A stretch of DNA of 14,715 nt from Candidatus Omnitrophota bacterium (GCA_023247595.1 JAHFGF010000019.1:1-14715), one strand, 5' to 3'. Positions 1 through 8,145 are shown, numbered from the stretch's first letter. Numbers and translations: made by a program. The notes: generated by a model from the sequence alone, not told the origin.

Positions 1-2
1 TC

Positions 3-22
3 GGCAGACAGGGCAGACAGGG
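3..22. repeat. Short 9-bp tandem repeat
   Basis: The unit GGCAGACAG occurs twice back to back, followed by GG of a third copy. It lies at the very edge of the window. Whether it belongs to a gene end or to intergenic DNA cannot be told from here. Confidence 0.5.
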
Positions 23-77
23 ATACTGACTACCACTTTGTTCCATTACTTTTACAGAAGTCAGTAGAATCAAAAGT

Positions 78-110
78 AAAAAGGCCAGGCAAATTACGCC
101 TGGCCTTTTT
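78..110 (-). terminator. Bidirectional intrinsic terminator
   Basis: A perfect GC-rich 8-bp stem (GGCCAGGC at 83-90 with GCCTGGCC at 98-105) has a 7-nt loop. It is flanked by five A on one side and five T on the other, so the stem extends to 13 bp and a U-tract follows in either direction. It sits 23 bases past the stop codon of the small secreted-protein gene and would end that transcript. Its symmetry would also stop a plus-strand transcript entering from the left. Confidence 0.9.
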
Positions 111-132
111 ATAACTCATTTACAATTACGAA

Positions 133-381
133 TTACTGAGTAACACCAGCTGCAGCGCCACCCATATTTTCAGCAGCATTGTCAACTTCGTTCATAGTTT
201 CATTCATCGTTTCATTCATAGTTTCATTGACCATGTTTAACTCATTGGCAGCTTCATTGATAACAGCTTCAACAGCTGAATTAGTTTCTTCGCCAGCCAT
301 TTCTTCAGCCTGCACGGTCATGTACTTAGTTGCGAGGGTTAAAGCTAGAACAGCGGTTAACGTGAATAATACTTTTTTCAT
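133..381 (-). CDS. Small secreted acidic protein with MNET repeats
   Basis: I do not recognise a family for this 82-residue protein. The N-terminus is a clear Sec signal peptide: two Lys at 2-3, a hydrophobic run at about 4-18, and a likely cleavage after Ala25 (VQA/EE), leaving about 57 residues. The mature part is acidic, lacks Cys and is rich in Ala, Asn, Glu and Met. Residues 50-66 form a four-residue repeat (MVNET, MNET, MNET, MNEV) that should be helical, and the tail is Gly/Ala-rich. The start is supported by a strong AAGGAGA ribosome-binding site at 388-394. The gene stands alone between a candidate promoter and a strong terminator, so it is probably a single-gene transcript. It may be a periplasmic helical peptide or a small surface protein; function unknown. 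Confidence 0.75.
   Translation of the reverse strand: MKKVLFTLTAVLALTLATKYMTVQAEEMAGEETNSAVEAVINEAANELNMVNETMNETMNETMNEVDNAAENMGGAAAGVTQ
191..226. repeat. 12-bp tandem repeat inside small secreted-protein gene
   Basis: Three consecutive 12-bp units (TTCATAGTTTCA, TTCATCGTTTCA, TTCATAGTTTCA on the plus strand) differ at one base. Each encodes four residues, so copy-number change would keep the reading frame. A degenerate fourth unit follows at 227-238. Confidence 0.8.
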
Positions 382-425
382 TACATTTCTCCTTTTTTGT
401 TTTATAAGTGATTTTTATACCTTGT

Positions 426-454
426 TTTCTATTTGATGTACTTTTATTAGTCAA
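426..454 (-). promoter_or_regulatory. Candidate sigma-70 promoter of small secreted-protein gene
   Basis: On the minus strand, TTGACT (449-454) and TAGAAA (426-431) are separated by exactly 17 bp, about 45 bases upstream of the start codon. The -35 matches consensus at five of six bases and the -10 at four. The surrounding DNA is AT-rich, so chance matches are possible. Confidence 0.4.
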
Positions 455-555
455 ATACTGGTGGATTTCGGCCCCCCTTCCAAGGTGACAAACTTGAAAA
501 TATTATCATTATTTTAAAGAAATTCAATCAAAATTAATTTATAAATCCTTGCCGG

Positions 556-1887
556 CTAAATGGGGAATTTGGCGGGATCGTCATAGATAAAAACTCTTTT
601 TTGTTCGTCAAAATCAGCAATTTTAGGAAGAATCAAATCGCGCTCATCGCGCTGTTTGGAATCGATGTGCTGTTTAAATTCCTTCATAAAGGTTTTGATA
701 ATACTGGGTATTAAAATAGACTCCTGGGTTGGCAGAAAACAGCGGGTCTGACTCGTACAGCGTCCAGAAATTTCAAAAATCGCCTCAAGATCATCCTGAG
801 TGCCATCGCCTTCTTCAATCCTTTTTAAACGCTCCGTAATCTGCGCTGTCCCTCGATTGCAAGGGACACATTGTCCGCAAGAACTTTTGGCCAGGAAATT
901 AGAGAATTTTAAGGCCGCCTGGACCATACAGGCGCTTTCATCATAGACAATGAACCCCGCCGAACCCAGCCCACCCCCGATTTTCCGCATGGAACCAAAA
1001 TCCAGCGGCGTATCAAATCGTTCCGGCGTTACAACACCGCTGGCCACACCCGAAAAAACCGCCTTAAAAGGATGATTTCCAACCGGTCCGCCGCAGACTT
1101 CGTATAAAAGGGTCTTTAAAGATAAACCCGCAGGGATTTCATAAATCCCCTGATTTTTAACGTCACCGGATACTGTAAAAATAACCGTCCCAGGAGTGTC
1201 TTCAGAACCAACCTGCTTAAACCATTCCGGGCCGTTGGCCATAATATGCGTAACCTGGCAGAAACTTTCCACATTATTGACCGATGTCGGATTAGGCGAC
1301 CCTGGTGAAAAATTGATCCCCTGAATATACGGCGGAATATTTCTGGGCATGGGATACCGTCCGTCAATGGACTCAATCAAGCCTTTTTCTTCCCCAAAAA
1401 GATATTCATCCGGCCCTTGGTGAATTTTAATCAATCCTTTAGGAATTAACCCGGCCTCTTCCATTTCCTTACGCGCCCCAAAAAGCCTTTTGACTTGAGG
1501 TTTGTATTTGTGTTTAATCCCGATATAGGCCTCTTTGGCGCCAATGGCATAACACGCAATGGCAATACCTTCAAAGAGCTGGTAGGGATTTTTCAGGATG
1601 AAATAACGATCTTTATACGTGCCTGGCTCGCCTTCCGAAAAATTACAAGCCACATATTTGACCGGACAAGGTTCATTGCGGATACTGCCCCACTTGACCG
1701 CTGTTGGAAAGCCAGCGCCGCCTCGGCCTCTTAAATTGGCTTTTTTTAAGGTCGCGATGACATCTTCCGGAGACATGGCCTTTGCATTCGACAGCCCTTT
1801 ACCGCCTCCCTGAGACAAGTAACCCTGCAAACTTGTGATGGGTTGAAGATCTTGAGGAATGATGCGCCGAACTTCGTAGGAAGTCAT
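556..1887 (-). CDS. NuoF-like NADH-binding flavo-iron-sulfur protein
   Basis: This 443-residue protein has the architecture of complex I 51-kDa subunits (NuoF/HoxF family), which pass electrons from NADH through FMN to a [4Fe-4S] cluster. Visible motifs are the glycine-rich FMN/NADH loop GRGGAGFP (54-61), SEGEPGTYKDR (84-94), GEEKGLIES (165-173), an SLBB-like region (about 235-330), and cluster ligands C337, C340 and C343 in SCGQCVPC plus a distal Cys, probably C383 in RCFLP. Two spots differ from standard NuoF. The usual CGEET(A/S)L loop reads FGEEKGL, and the distal ICALG-type motif reads RCFLP with an extra C376. No NuoE or NuoG partner, hydrogenase or formate dehydrogenase gene is adjacent. 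It lies 31 bp (31 non-coding bases) after the receiver gene, so is probably cotranscribed with it. Its electron acceptor is unknown. Family assignment is firm; complex I membership is not supported. Confidence 0.88.
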   Translation of the reverse strand: MTSYEVRRIIPQDLQPITSLQGYLSQGGGKGLSNAKAMSPEDVIATLKKANLRGRGGAGFPTAVKWGSIRNEPCPVKYVACNFSEGEPGTYKDRYFILKNPYQLFEGIAIACYAIGAKEAYIGIKHKYKPQVKRLFGARKEMEEAGLIPKGLIKIHQGPDEYLFGEEKGLIESIDGRYPMPRNIPPYIQGINFSPGSPNPTSVNNVESFCQVTHIMANGPEWFKQVGSEDTPGTVIFTVSGDVKNQGIYEIPAGLSLKTLLYEVCGGPVGNHPFKAVFSGVASGVVTPERFDTPLDFGSMRKIGGGLGSAGFIVYDESACMVQAALKFSNFLAKSSCGQCVPCNRGTAQITERLKRIEEGDGTQDDLEAIFEISGRCTSQTRCFLPTQESILIPSIIKTFMKEFKQHIDSKQRDERDLILPKIADFDEQKRVFIYDDPAKFPI

Positions 1888-1918
1888 GATTAAGAACTCT
1901 AAAAATTGATTATTTTAA

Positions 1919-2278
1919 TTAACCGATCAATGACCGGACTTTATCCAATAAAAGATTTGTTTGAAGAGGTTTAATCAAACAGTAATTGACACCTTCACTT
2001 AAAAATAAAGCTTCCATATCTGATTTAGCGGTAATAACGATTACTGGTATTTTTTTGAGCGCCTCATTCCTTTTTAATTCCTGAACAAATGTGTAACCGT
2101 CCATGGACGGCATGACCACATCAAGAACAATCAGATCAGGAACTTGTTCCAGCGCCAAATTAAAACCCGCCGCTCCATCCGTCGCTGTCAAAACCGAATA
2201 TTGATGAGCCTCAAGCCGCTTGCGGACAAGCTCAACGATTTCAAGATCGTCATCAACCACCAAAATTTTTTTAGACAT
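1919..2278 (-). CDS. Stand-alone CheY-like receiver-domain response regulator
   Basis: This is a single REC domain of 119 residues with no output domain. Numbering from the chosen ATG, the acidic pair is D9/D10, the phospho-acceptor is D53 (in LDVVMP), the switch Thr is T83 and the conserved Lys is K103 (KP). All phosphorylation residues are present. I chose the ATG at 2278 because GGAAAG sits about 7 nt upstream and the domain begins right after it; an in-frame GTG at 2302 would add eight residues. With no DNA-binding domain it must act by protein contact or as a phosphorelay intermediate. It lies 107 bases downstream of phoU and immediately before the NuoF-like gene. No histidine kinase is in the window, so its partner is unknown; a link to phosphate signalling is inferred from position only. 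Confidence 0.9.
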   Translation of the reverse strand: MSKKILVVDDDLEIVELVRKRLEAHQYSVLTATDGAAGFNLALEQVPDLIVLDVVMPSMDGYTFVQELKRNEALKKIPVIVITAKSDMEALFLSEGVNYCLIKPLQTNLLLDKVRSLIG

Positions 2279-2385
2279 GCGGATACTTTCCGTAACATTC
2301 ACGATAATATCGAAAGTTGCACCAAGTATAACACGCCTCCTGTTTGGGAAAAACAGGAAAATGTTATTTTCTAAACCGTAAATAT

Positions 2386-3063
2386 TTATGGGAGCTGTAG
2401 TTTTTCGGGATGGTGTTTGACGACGATGGCCTGTTCCAGATAAATAACACTTTCCGCGATGTTGGTCGCCTGATCACAAATCCGCTCGAGATGCCGGGCG
2501 ATTAACAACAACGGGATTGCTCTGGGAGCTGTTTTTCCGTCGACCATAATAAATTCATGCGTCAGCTCTTCTTGAATCCGGTTGCGCAGCTGGTCGGCTT
2601 CAGATTCCATATGAATGATGTCACGGGCCAGATTCTGGTCGTGATTGACAAAAGCATCCATGGACTGACGCACCATGATTCTTGCCAATTCCGATAATCG
2701 GGGAATATCAATTAATGGCTTAAGAAGCGGTTTAACAGAAGCCAATTCCAAAACCCGCTGTGAAATATTGACGGCTAAATCAGCGATGCGTTCGAGATTG
2801 GCATTAATCTGAAGAGCCGTCGTCACAAACCGCAAATCGCGGGCCAGCGGCTGATGCAAAGCGATGATATCGATGACCTTCTCTTCCACTTCAATTTCCA
2901 TTTCATCGATTTGACTGTCTTTACTAATCACATCCTGGGCCATGTTCGTGTTAAGTTCTTTGAGAGCGAGGATGGACATATCGATAGCGACTTCCGTCAG
3001 ACTCGACATCTTCAATAACATCGCGTTGAGTTCATTTAAATCGTCTGTGAAATGCCGTTCCAT
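2386..3063 (-). CDS. phoU: PhoU, phosphate signalling regulator
   Basis: This is a 225-residue all-helical protein, the normal length for PhoU. Two tandem PhoU domains are visible, each carrying the ExxxDxxxN metal-binding signature: E91-D95-N99 (ERIADLAVN) and E193-D197-N201 (ERICDQATN). In known systems PhoU links the PstSCAB transporter to the PhoR kinase, keeps the Pho regulon off when phosphate is plentiful and restrains uptake. It is cytoplasmic and membrane-associated through its partners. It follows pstB by 95 bases, the standard order. The ATG has a good GAGGATAGGA-type ribosome-binding site. The 95-base gap contains two TTTGACT copies, so an extra internal promoter is possible but weakly supported. 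No PhoR/PhoB pair is in the window. Confidence 0.95.
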   Translation of the reverse strand: MERHFTDDLNELNAMLLKMSSLTEVAIDMSILALKELNTNMAQDVISKDSQIDEMEIEVEEKVIDIIALHQPLARDLRFVTTALQINANLERIADLAVNISQRVLELASVKPLLKPLIDIPRLSELARIMVRQSMDAFVNHDQNLARDIIHMESEADQLRNRIQEELTHEFIMVDGKTAPRAIPLLLIARHLERICDQATNIAESVIYLEQAIVVKHHPEKLQLP

Positions 3064-3102
3064 GATTCCTATCCTCGTCTAAGTGTAACCAGATTCTCGG
3101 AA

Positions 3103-3121
3103 AGTCAAAATATCAGTCAAA
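3103..3121 (-). repeat. Direct repeat TTTGACT x2 upstream of phoU
   Basis: TTTGACT occurs twice on the minus strand (3115-3121 and 3103-3109) with a 12-bp period, in the gap between pstB and phoU. Each copy resembles a -35 box but no convincing -10 box follows at 16-18 bp. It could be a regulator site or chance in AT-rich DNA. Confidence 0.25.
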
Positions 3122-3158
3122 TTTCTGAAATGTTTGAACTAAGACAATGGTATTGTCT

Positions 3159-3992
3159 CTAACCAAATCGTCCGGTTATATATTCTTCGGTAATTTTCTT
3201 GGTAGGTTTAGTGAAGATATCGCTGGTTTTTCCATACTCAATCAATTCACCCTGCATCAAAAAAGCGGTCATGTCGGAAACCCGCGCAGCCTGCTGCATG
3301 TTGTGGGTGACAATGACGATGGTATATTTATTTTTTAATTTAAAAATCAATTCTTCAATCTTGGCCGTGGCAATGGGATCCAAGGCGGAAGCCGGTTCAT
3401 CCATAAGAATGATATCGGGTTCGATAGCCAGCGTCCGCGCGACGCATAATCTCTGCTGCTGACCGCCGGAGAGGCGCAAGGCGCTGTCTTTGAGACGGTC
3501 TTTAACCTCATCCCATAAAGCGGCATCCCGCAAACTTTCTTCGACCCGCTGGGCAATCAAATTCTTATCGCGCATGCCGTTAATTTTTAAACCATAGGCC
3601 ACGTTCTCAAAAATTGTTTTCGGAAACGGATTCGGCTTTTGAAAAACCATCCCTACTTTTTTTCGCAGTTCAACCACATCAATGGATTTGTCATAGATAT
3701 CCTGCTGGTCAATCAGGATCGTCCCTTCCGGCCTTGAATTCAACACAAGATCATTCATGCGGTTCATGCACCGCAAAAGCGTTGACTTACCGCAACCCGA
3801 CGGGCCGATAATGCTCGTGACATATTTTGGATTGATATTAAACGAAACACTTTTGAGAACCTTATGGGCCGCGTAATAAAAATTAAAATCAATGACTTTA
3901 ATTTTCGGTTCCATTCCGGGTTCGTTTGAAAGCTGTTGATTGATCATATTTTCTATCTGTGAACTAACAGGTTTTTCTTGGGCGGTTGGCAT
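3159..3992 (-). CDS. pstB: PstB, phosphate ABC transporter ATPase
   Basis: This 277-residue ABC ATPase powers phosphate import through PstCA at the inner membrane. Motifs in order: Walker [10 protein letters not shown] (63-71), Q-loop with the PstB-typical FQKPNPFP (117-124), signature LSGGQ (174-178), Walker B IILMDE (194-199) and the switch His H230. The N-terminus carries roughly 27 extra polar residues before the first beta strand, a little more than in typical PstB of about 250-260 residues. An internal Met at residue 16 or 27 could be an alternative start. The ATG at 3992 has an AAGG ribosome-binding site about 8 nt upstream, favouring the long form. It lies 42 bases downstream of pstA in the same operon. 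Confidence 0.96.
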   Translation of the reverse strand: MPTAQEKPVSSQIENMINQQLSNEPGMEPKIKVIDFNFYYAAHKVLKSVSFNINPKYVTSIIGPSGCGKSTLLRCMNRMNDLVLNSRPEGTILIDQQDIYDKSIDVVELRKKVGMVFQKPNPFPKTIFENVAYGLKINGMRDKNLIAQRVEESLRDAALWDEVKDRLKDSALRLSGGQQQRLCVARTLAIEPDIILMDEPASALDPIATAKIEELIFKLKNKYTIVIVTHNMQQAARVSDMTAFLMQGELIEYGKTSDIFTKPTKKITEEYITGRFG

Positions 3993-4034
3993 AGTTTAAA
4001 CCTTGATTATTATAATGATATTAAGAAATTCTAA

Positions 4035-4955
4035 TTATCTTTTATATTGATTTTTCTGACGCAAATAAATCGCCACGCCATTCATGCACAATGTAATAAT
4101 CAACAGCACAATAATCCCGGCGGCAGCGCATTCCAAAAACGCTTTCTGCGGCCGTGAAACCCAATTAAATATCTGAATAGGCAAAACAGTAAACGGATCC
4201 ATCAAACCTTTAAGAGTTAAATTTAGGTACGGTGCCTGGCTCGAGACGGAAACAGGCTGTTGCGGCAAAAATGGGATGTAAGTCAAAGCTCCGAGAGTCA
4301 CCAAAGGAGCTGTTTCACCAATGGCTCTGGACATGGCCAAAATAATTCCGGTCAAGATATTGCCAAAAGCAACAGGCAAAACCTGATGACGGATGGTCTG
4401 CCACCGAGTTGCCCCCAACGCCAAGGCAGCCTCTCGGATGGATTGAGGCACTGTTCTTAACGCCTCTCTGGTCGACAAAATGACAATGGGTAAAATCAAA
4501 AGTGCCAACGTACAACCGCCGGCCAAAACACTGCGGTCCATATGCAATGTTCTAACAAATAATCCTAGTCCAAGAATCCCATAAATAACCGAAGGTACAC
4601 CGGCTAAATTTGCGATATTAATTTCAATAAAATCAGTAAACTTGTTTTTCCTGGCATATTCTTCCAGGTAAATGCCGGAACCGATCCCAATGGGAATCGC
4701 AATGGCTGCGGTTGTGAACATGATCCACAGCGTTCCCACCCAAGCCGAAAGAATGCCGGCATTAGCGGCTTTACGCGAAGGAAAACTGGTTAAAAACTGC
4801 CAGCTCAATCTTCCCCACCCGTCGTGAATAACATCCGCGACCAAAATAAAAAGAATAATAAGCCCAAAAAAAGTAGCACCTATGCCAACAATGGAAAATA
4901 AACTGTCCATCATTTTGACTCTTTGCTTTTTTGCCTCTGTCATGGTGCTAATCAT
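4035..4955 (-). CDS. pstA: PstA, phosphate ABC transporter permease
   Basis: This 306-residue inner-membrane permease has six predicted membrane helices, starting with a long one at about 20-42. The cytoplasmic coupling (EAA) loop is visible at EAALALGATRWQTI (175-188), followed by the SRAIGETAP signature (209-217) shared by PstA and PstC. It pairs with PstC to form the phosphate channel and docks PstB. The ATG at 4955 overlaps the pstC stop by eight bases and has an AAGGAAG ribosome-binding site inside the end of pstC, so translation is likely coupled. An in-frame Met at residue 5 is a less likely start. Length and motifs are ordinary for the family. Confidence 0.95.
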   Translation of the reverse strand: MISTMTEAKKQRVKMMDSLFSIVGIGATFFGLIILFILVADVIHDGWGRLSWQFLTSFPSRKAANAGILSAWVGTLWIMFTTAAIAIPIGIGSGIYLEEYARKNKFTDFIEINIANLAGVPSVIYGILGLGLFVRTLHMDRSVLAGGCTLALLILPIVILSTREALRTVPQSIREAALALGATRWQTIRHQVLPVAFGNILTGIILAMSRAIGETAPLVTLGALTYIPFLPQQPVSVSSQAPYLNLTLKGLMDPFTVLPIQIFNWVSRPQKAFLECAAAGIIVLLIITLCMNGVAIYLRQKNQYKR

Positions 4956-5847
4956 AGACTTCCTTGAACCGTTCTTTAAATTTGAAACTCATAATATTCA
5001 AAAAAAACGTCAGGGTAAACAGCGCCATGCCGCAGGCAAAAATGGTCCGATACTCAATGGTTCCATGGGGCGTATCGCCCAAACTTACCTGCACAATATA
5101 AGCCGTAATTGTTTCAACAGGAATCAGAGGATTAAACGTCAAATGCGGCTGTTGGCCAGCCGCGATGGCAACAATCATTGTTTCTCCGATGGCCCTTGAA
5201 ACAGCGAGGATAATCGAGGCAATAACGCCGGAAAGCGCGGCCGGAAGAACAATAAAAAACGCGACCTGAAGTTTATTAGAACCCAACGCATAGGCCCCTT
5301 CTTTCAGGCGCATCGGCACGGCATGCATGGCATCTTCACTTAATGACGAGACTAAAGGAATAATCATAATTCCCATGACCAATCCCGCCGACAGTGAATT
5401 AAAACCTGAAATGCCTGGAAATATTTTTCTCAAAATCGGAGTGACAAATAATAAAGCAAAATAACCATAAACAACGGTGGGCACTGCCGCGAGAATCTCC
5501 ATGAGCGGCTTAATCACATTGCGCATTTTAGAATGGGAATATTCACTTAAATAAACAGCACTAATAAGACCAACCGGCACCGCCACGGCAACCGCGATGG
5601 CCGTCGTTAAAATAGTGCCGGATAATAAAGGAAGAATTCCAAAGTGCTTGTTGGTAAATAACGGCGTCCATTGCGTGTCGGTTAGAAACTGCACAATCGG
5701 AACCGCTTTAAAAAACTGGATCGTTTCAGACAGCAGGATATAAATAATCGCACCGGTCGTAAAAACGGACAAGAGGCTGCATGAAAATAGCAGCCCCTCG
5801 ATCACCGTTTCTTTAAATTTCCGGATAGATTTCTTTTTATCCAGCAT
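4948..5847 (-). CDS. pstC: PstC, phosphate ABC transporter permease
   Basis: This 299-residue inner-membrane permease has about six membrane helices. The first is at about 19-40, followed by the large periplasmic loop (about 41-70) typical of PstC. The coupling loop reads EGAYALGSNKLQV (183-195) and the SRAIGETM signature is at 217-224. It forms the phosphate translocation pore with PstA. Its ATG shares one base with the pstS stop (TAATG junction) and overlaps pstA by eight bases at the other end, so pstS, pstC and pstA are tightly coupled. Nothing is truncated. Confidence 0.95.
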   Translation of the reverse strand: MLDKKKSIRKFKETVIEGLLFSCSLLSVFTTGAIIYILLSETIQFFKAVPIVQFLTDTQWTPLFTNKHFGILPLLSGTILTTAIAVAVAVPVGLISAVYLSEYSHSKMRNVIKPLMEILAAVPTVVYGYFALLFVTPILRKIFPGISGFNSLSAGLVMGIMIIPLVSSLSEDAMHAVPMRLKEGAYALGSNKLQVAFFIVLPAALSGVIASIILAVSRAIGETMIVAIAAGQQPHLTFNPLIPVETITAYIVQVSLGDTPHGTIEYRTIFACGMALFTLTFFLNIMSFKFKERFKEVYD

Positions 5848-6833
5848 TATTTTTCCATTTTAAGCAAGTCTGTCATATTGACGCCAATTTTGGCTCCGCT
5901 GAAAACAGAACCTTTGACGCGCTTGGCAAAACGTTCTTTGACAATGGCGTAAGCTTCCTCTTGAAGCGGGATGTAACCGACTTCTTCGACCAATTCTGGA
6001 GCGTTTTCCAAATAAAATTCCACGAATTTTTTGATATTTTCTTTTTCCGCGGAAGCCACATTGACGTAGATAAAAATAGGACGGGCTAACGGCTGATATG
6101 TTCCATCCATAACCGTTGAAGCTGACGGCACAATCGGACCGTCGCCATTATCACTTTTCTCATCGTCAATAGGAATGACTTTTAAGCGGTCTTTATTTTG
6201 CTCATAATAAGCAATACCAAAATATCCCAGCGCGCCTTTTTCAGTCGCAATGCCTTCAACCAGCACGTTATCATCTTCACTGGCTGTATAATCACCGCGG
6301 CTTGAACCCGCCTTGCCGTTAATGGCTTCGGTAAAATAATCAAAAGTTCCGGAATCTGTACCAGGGCCAAACAAAGCAATGGGTTCATCCGGAAAACCAT
6401 CACGGACCTGACTCCACTTAGTAATTACGCCTTGCGCTTCAGGAGCCCAAATTTTTTTAAGTTCTGCGACGGTCAAACGATCAACCCAAGTATTTTTGGG
6501 GTTGACCATGACAGCCAAACCGTCATAGGCAACCGGAAGTTCAACAAAGTCGACAGAACTTTCCTTGCATGAAACCTTTTCTTTATCTTTGATTGGACGG
6601 GACGCGTCGGAAATATCGGTTTCCGCGCGGCAAAAACGTTTAAAACCTCCGCCTGTTCCGGAAATCCCGACCATAACTTTGCCGCCGCCTGTTTTTCCAA
6701 ATTCTTCAGAAACAGCCTCGGTAATAGGGAAAACCGTGCTGGAACCATCCACCTTAATAATGTCAGCCGCTATGGCAGGAATGGCAACTCCCGCCGCCAA
6801 CAGCATCCCCACAATTAAACTTTGCTTATTCAT
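5847..6833 (-). CDS. pstS: PstS, periplasmic phosphate-binding protein
   Basis: This 328-residue protein captures phosphate in the periplasm and hands it to PstCAB. A Sec signal peptide spans residues 1-23 with likely cleavage after AIAA (before Asp24). There is no lipobox Cys, so it should be soluble. The mature protein opens with the phosphate-binding segment DGSSTVFP (29-36). The other ligand loops are visible at [12 protein letters not shown] (56-67), SDASRP (75-80) and [12 protein letters not shown] (156-167). C68 and C89 could form a disulfide. The start is backed by a strong AAGGAGAT ribosome-binding site. It follows the porin by 61 bases with no terminator or Pho box between them, so both are probably read from the porin promoter. 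Confidence 0.95.
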   Translation of the reverse strand: MNKQSLIVGMLLAAGVAIPAIAADIIKVDGSSTVFPITEAVSEEFGKTGGGKVMVGISGTGGGFKRFCRAETDISDASRPIKDKEKVSCKESSVDFVELPVAYDGLAVMVNPKNTWVDRLTVAELKKIWAPEAQGVITKWSQVRDGFPDEPIALFGPGTDSGTFDYFTEAINGKAGSSRGDYTASEDDNVLVEGIATEKGALGYFGIAYYEQNKDRLKVIPIDDEKSDNGDGPIVPSASTVMDGTYQPLARPIFIYVNVASAEKENIKKFVEFYLENAPELVEEVGYIPLQEEAYAIVKERFAKRVKGSVFSGAKIGVNMTDLLKMEK

Positions 6834-6894
6834 TTTGATATCTCCTTAATAGGTTTGATAGTACATCATTTACAGAAAAATTAAAACTCAAAAT

Positions 6895-8145
6895 TTAAAA
6901 CTTCAGATTCAAATCAGCCTGGATTAATTTCTGGCGATTCTTTGTGCCTGTGATGCGGTCATCCTGATAATAATCCAATCCCAAAACCACGTTCTTGCTT
7001 AAACCGTATTCAAGGATCCACTCATGGCCTTTGGTATCCGTGACACCTCCCAAACGGTCGGAATCAGGAAACGCGTCAATAAAGGCATCCATCCCTAAAT
7101 AGGAATATTGATATTTAACCTGCCATTGATTTTTTCCGACAACTTTGGCATCACCAAATTTAACTCCGCTGGCCCAGCCAATTTTATTATCATTGGGATC
7201 AACGTTTTGAATATAATCACCAAAAAAGGCCAAACGTTCGATGGATTCCAGTCCTAATGGATTTTTGATACCGATTTCCGCGGAAGCTCCGAGGGAATCA
7301 TAATCATACTGTAAAACTCCACCCGTCAGAGTATTAGTAGAAGATGTTCCATCAACTGTTGTCCCTTTAACTCCGGCAAAACCATAGTAAATACCGGCCA
7401 CATGTGCATCAACAGCTCCCATTTGAGTTTTAACTCCAGCCTGAACATATCCCATAAATGGATCGGTCCGGTCTGTTTTTCCGTTTTCATCAATAACCCA
7501 CAGACCATCGTTTAAATAGACATTCAAATTGTCTGAAAATTTATGTTCCAAATGCAAACCAGCGCCGGCAGGATTAATATCCGAATCCCAAATTAGATCT
7601 GTTGGAACCCAGAGATAATCGGTTTTAACAAATTTTCCAGCAATAGCTTTGGCCCAAGGAGCGGCCTGAAATTCCGCGAAGGCATAATCCAAACGGATAT
7701 CACCTCTGCGAAAACCATCCGTAAAAGTCATATTAGTTGACCTGGCATCATCGGATGTTGTAGCAACTTCCGCTGTGGCCAAACCAGCGCCGATTTTCCA
7801 TTGATCATTGACTTGATTTTCAAGCCCTAATCGAAAACGAACACGGCCGCGTGTTCTGGATTCCGTATCGTTCTTCTTTTTTTCATATTGATACCGAACA
7901 CGGGCATCGCCTTTAAGCTTTGTTTTTTGAACCCATTCAGGAATGCTCGTTTTCATGGCATCTTCACGCAACACCTTTTCATCGCTGACTATTTCCTGCT
8001 TGATTTCACGCGCCTCCGATTTCGTCAAGATTCCTTTATCGATTAATTTTTCAATCAAGGAATCCACTTGCGTTGTAGCCGCGTAACCCAACCCTGTTGT
8101 CAAAGTAAACATCACGGTTGTCATAACAAATATCCATTTCCTCAT
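6895..8145 (-). CDS. Outer-membrane porin of the phosphate operon (Porin_5-like)
   Basis: This 416-residue outer-membrane beta-barrel has a signal peptide at 1-23 (cleavage near GYAA/TT). It is followed by a short helical segment, VDSLIEKLIDKGILTKSEA (27-45), of the kind that precedes the barrel in OprO/OprP- and Porin_5-like proteins, then a charged linker. From about residue 75 the sequence shows alternating beta strands with aromatic girdle residues and ends in Phe, the usual signal for barrel assembly. Position as first gene of a pst operon behind a Pho-type promoter suggests phosphate or anion uptake, like OprP of Pseudomonas; I infer this from context, not from recognised ligand residues. 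The ATG has an AAAGGAAAG ribosome-binding site. No truncation is apparent. Confidence 0.88.
   Translation of the reverse strand: MRKWIFVMTTVMFTLTTGLGYAATTQVDSLIEKLIDKGILTKSEAREIKQEIVSDEKVLREDAMKTSIPEWVQKTKLKGDARVRYQYEKKKNDTESRTRGRVRFRLGLENQVNDQWKIGAGLATAEVATTSDDARSTNMTFTDGFRRGDIRLDYAFAEFQAAPWAKAIAGKFVKTDYLWVPTDLIWDSDINPAGAGLHLEHKFSDNLNVYLNDGLWVIDENGKTDRTDPFMGYVQAGVKTQMGAVDAHVAGIYYGFAGVKGTTVDGTSSTNTLTGGVLQYDYDSLGASAEIGIKNPLGLESIERLAFFGDYIQNVDPNDNKIGWASGVKFGDAKVVGKNQWQVKYQYSYLGMDAFIDAFPDSDRLGGVTDTKGHEWILEYGLSKNVVLGLDYYQDDRITGTKNRQKLIQADLNLKF

Noticed and set aside
1..114. Open plus-strand frame running from the left edge to a TAA at 112-114
   Set aside because: It would run through the terminator hairpin, which is not expected of a real gene end, and the residues show no recognisable motif. 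With under 40 codons it cannot be supported.
2279..2302. Extended GTG start of the receiver protein
   Set aside because: It adds eight residues before the domain, has no clear ribosome-binding site, and the internal ATG has GGAAAG at good spacing.
2339..2357. Hairpin CCTGTTT/AAACAGG between phoU and the receiver gene
   Set aside because: The 7-bp stem is AT-containing and no T-run follows on the minus strand, so it is not a convincing terminator for phoU.
3142..3158. Hairpin AGACAA/TTGTCT directly after the pstB stop codon
   Set aside because: A 6-bp weak stem without a U-tract; it might slow decay of the upstream message but cannot be called a terminator.
6834..6894. Separate Pho-box promoter for pstS
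   Set aside because: The 61-base gap holds a good ribosome-binding site but no 11-bp-spaced TTAACA or CTGTCAT-like repeats and no -10/-35 pair.
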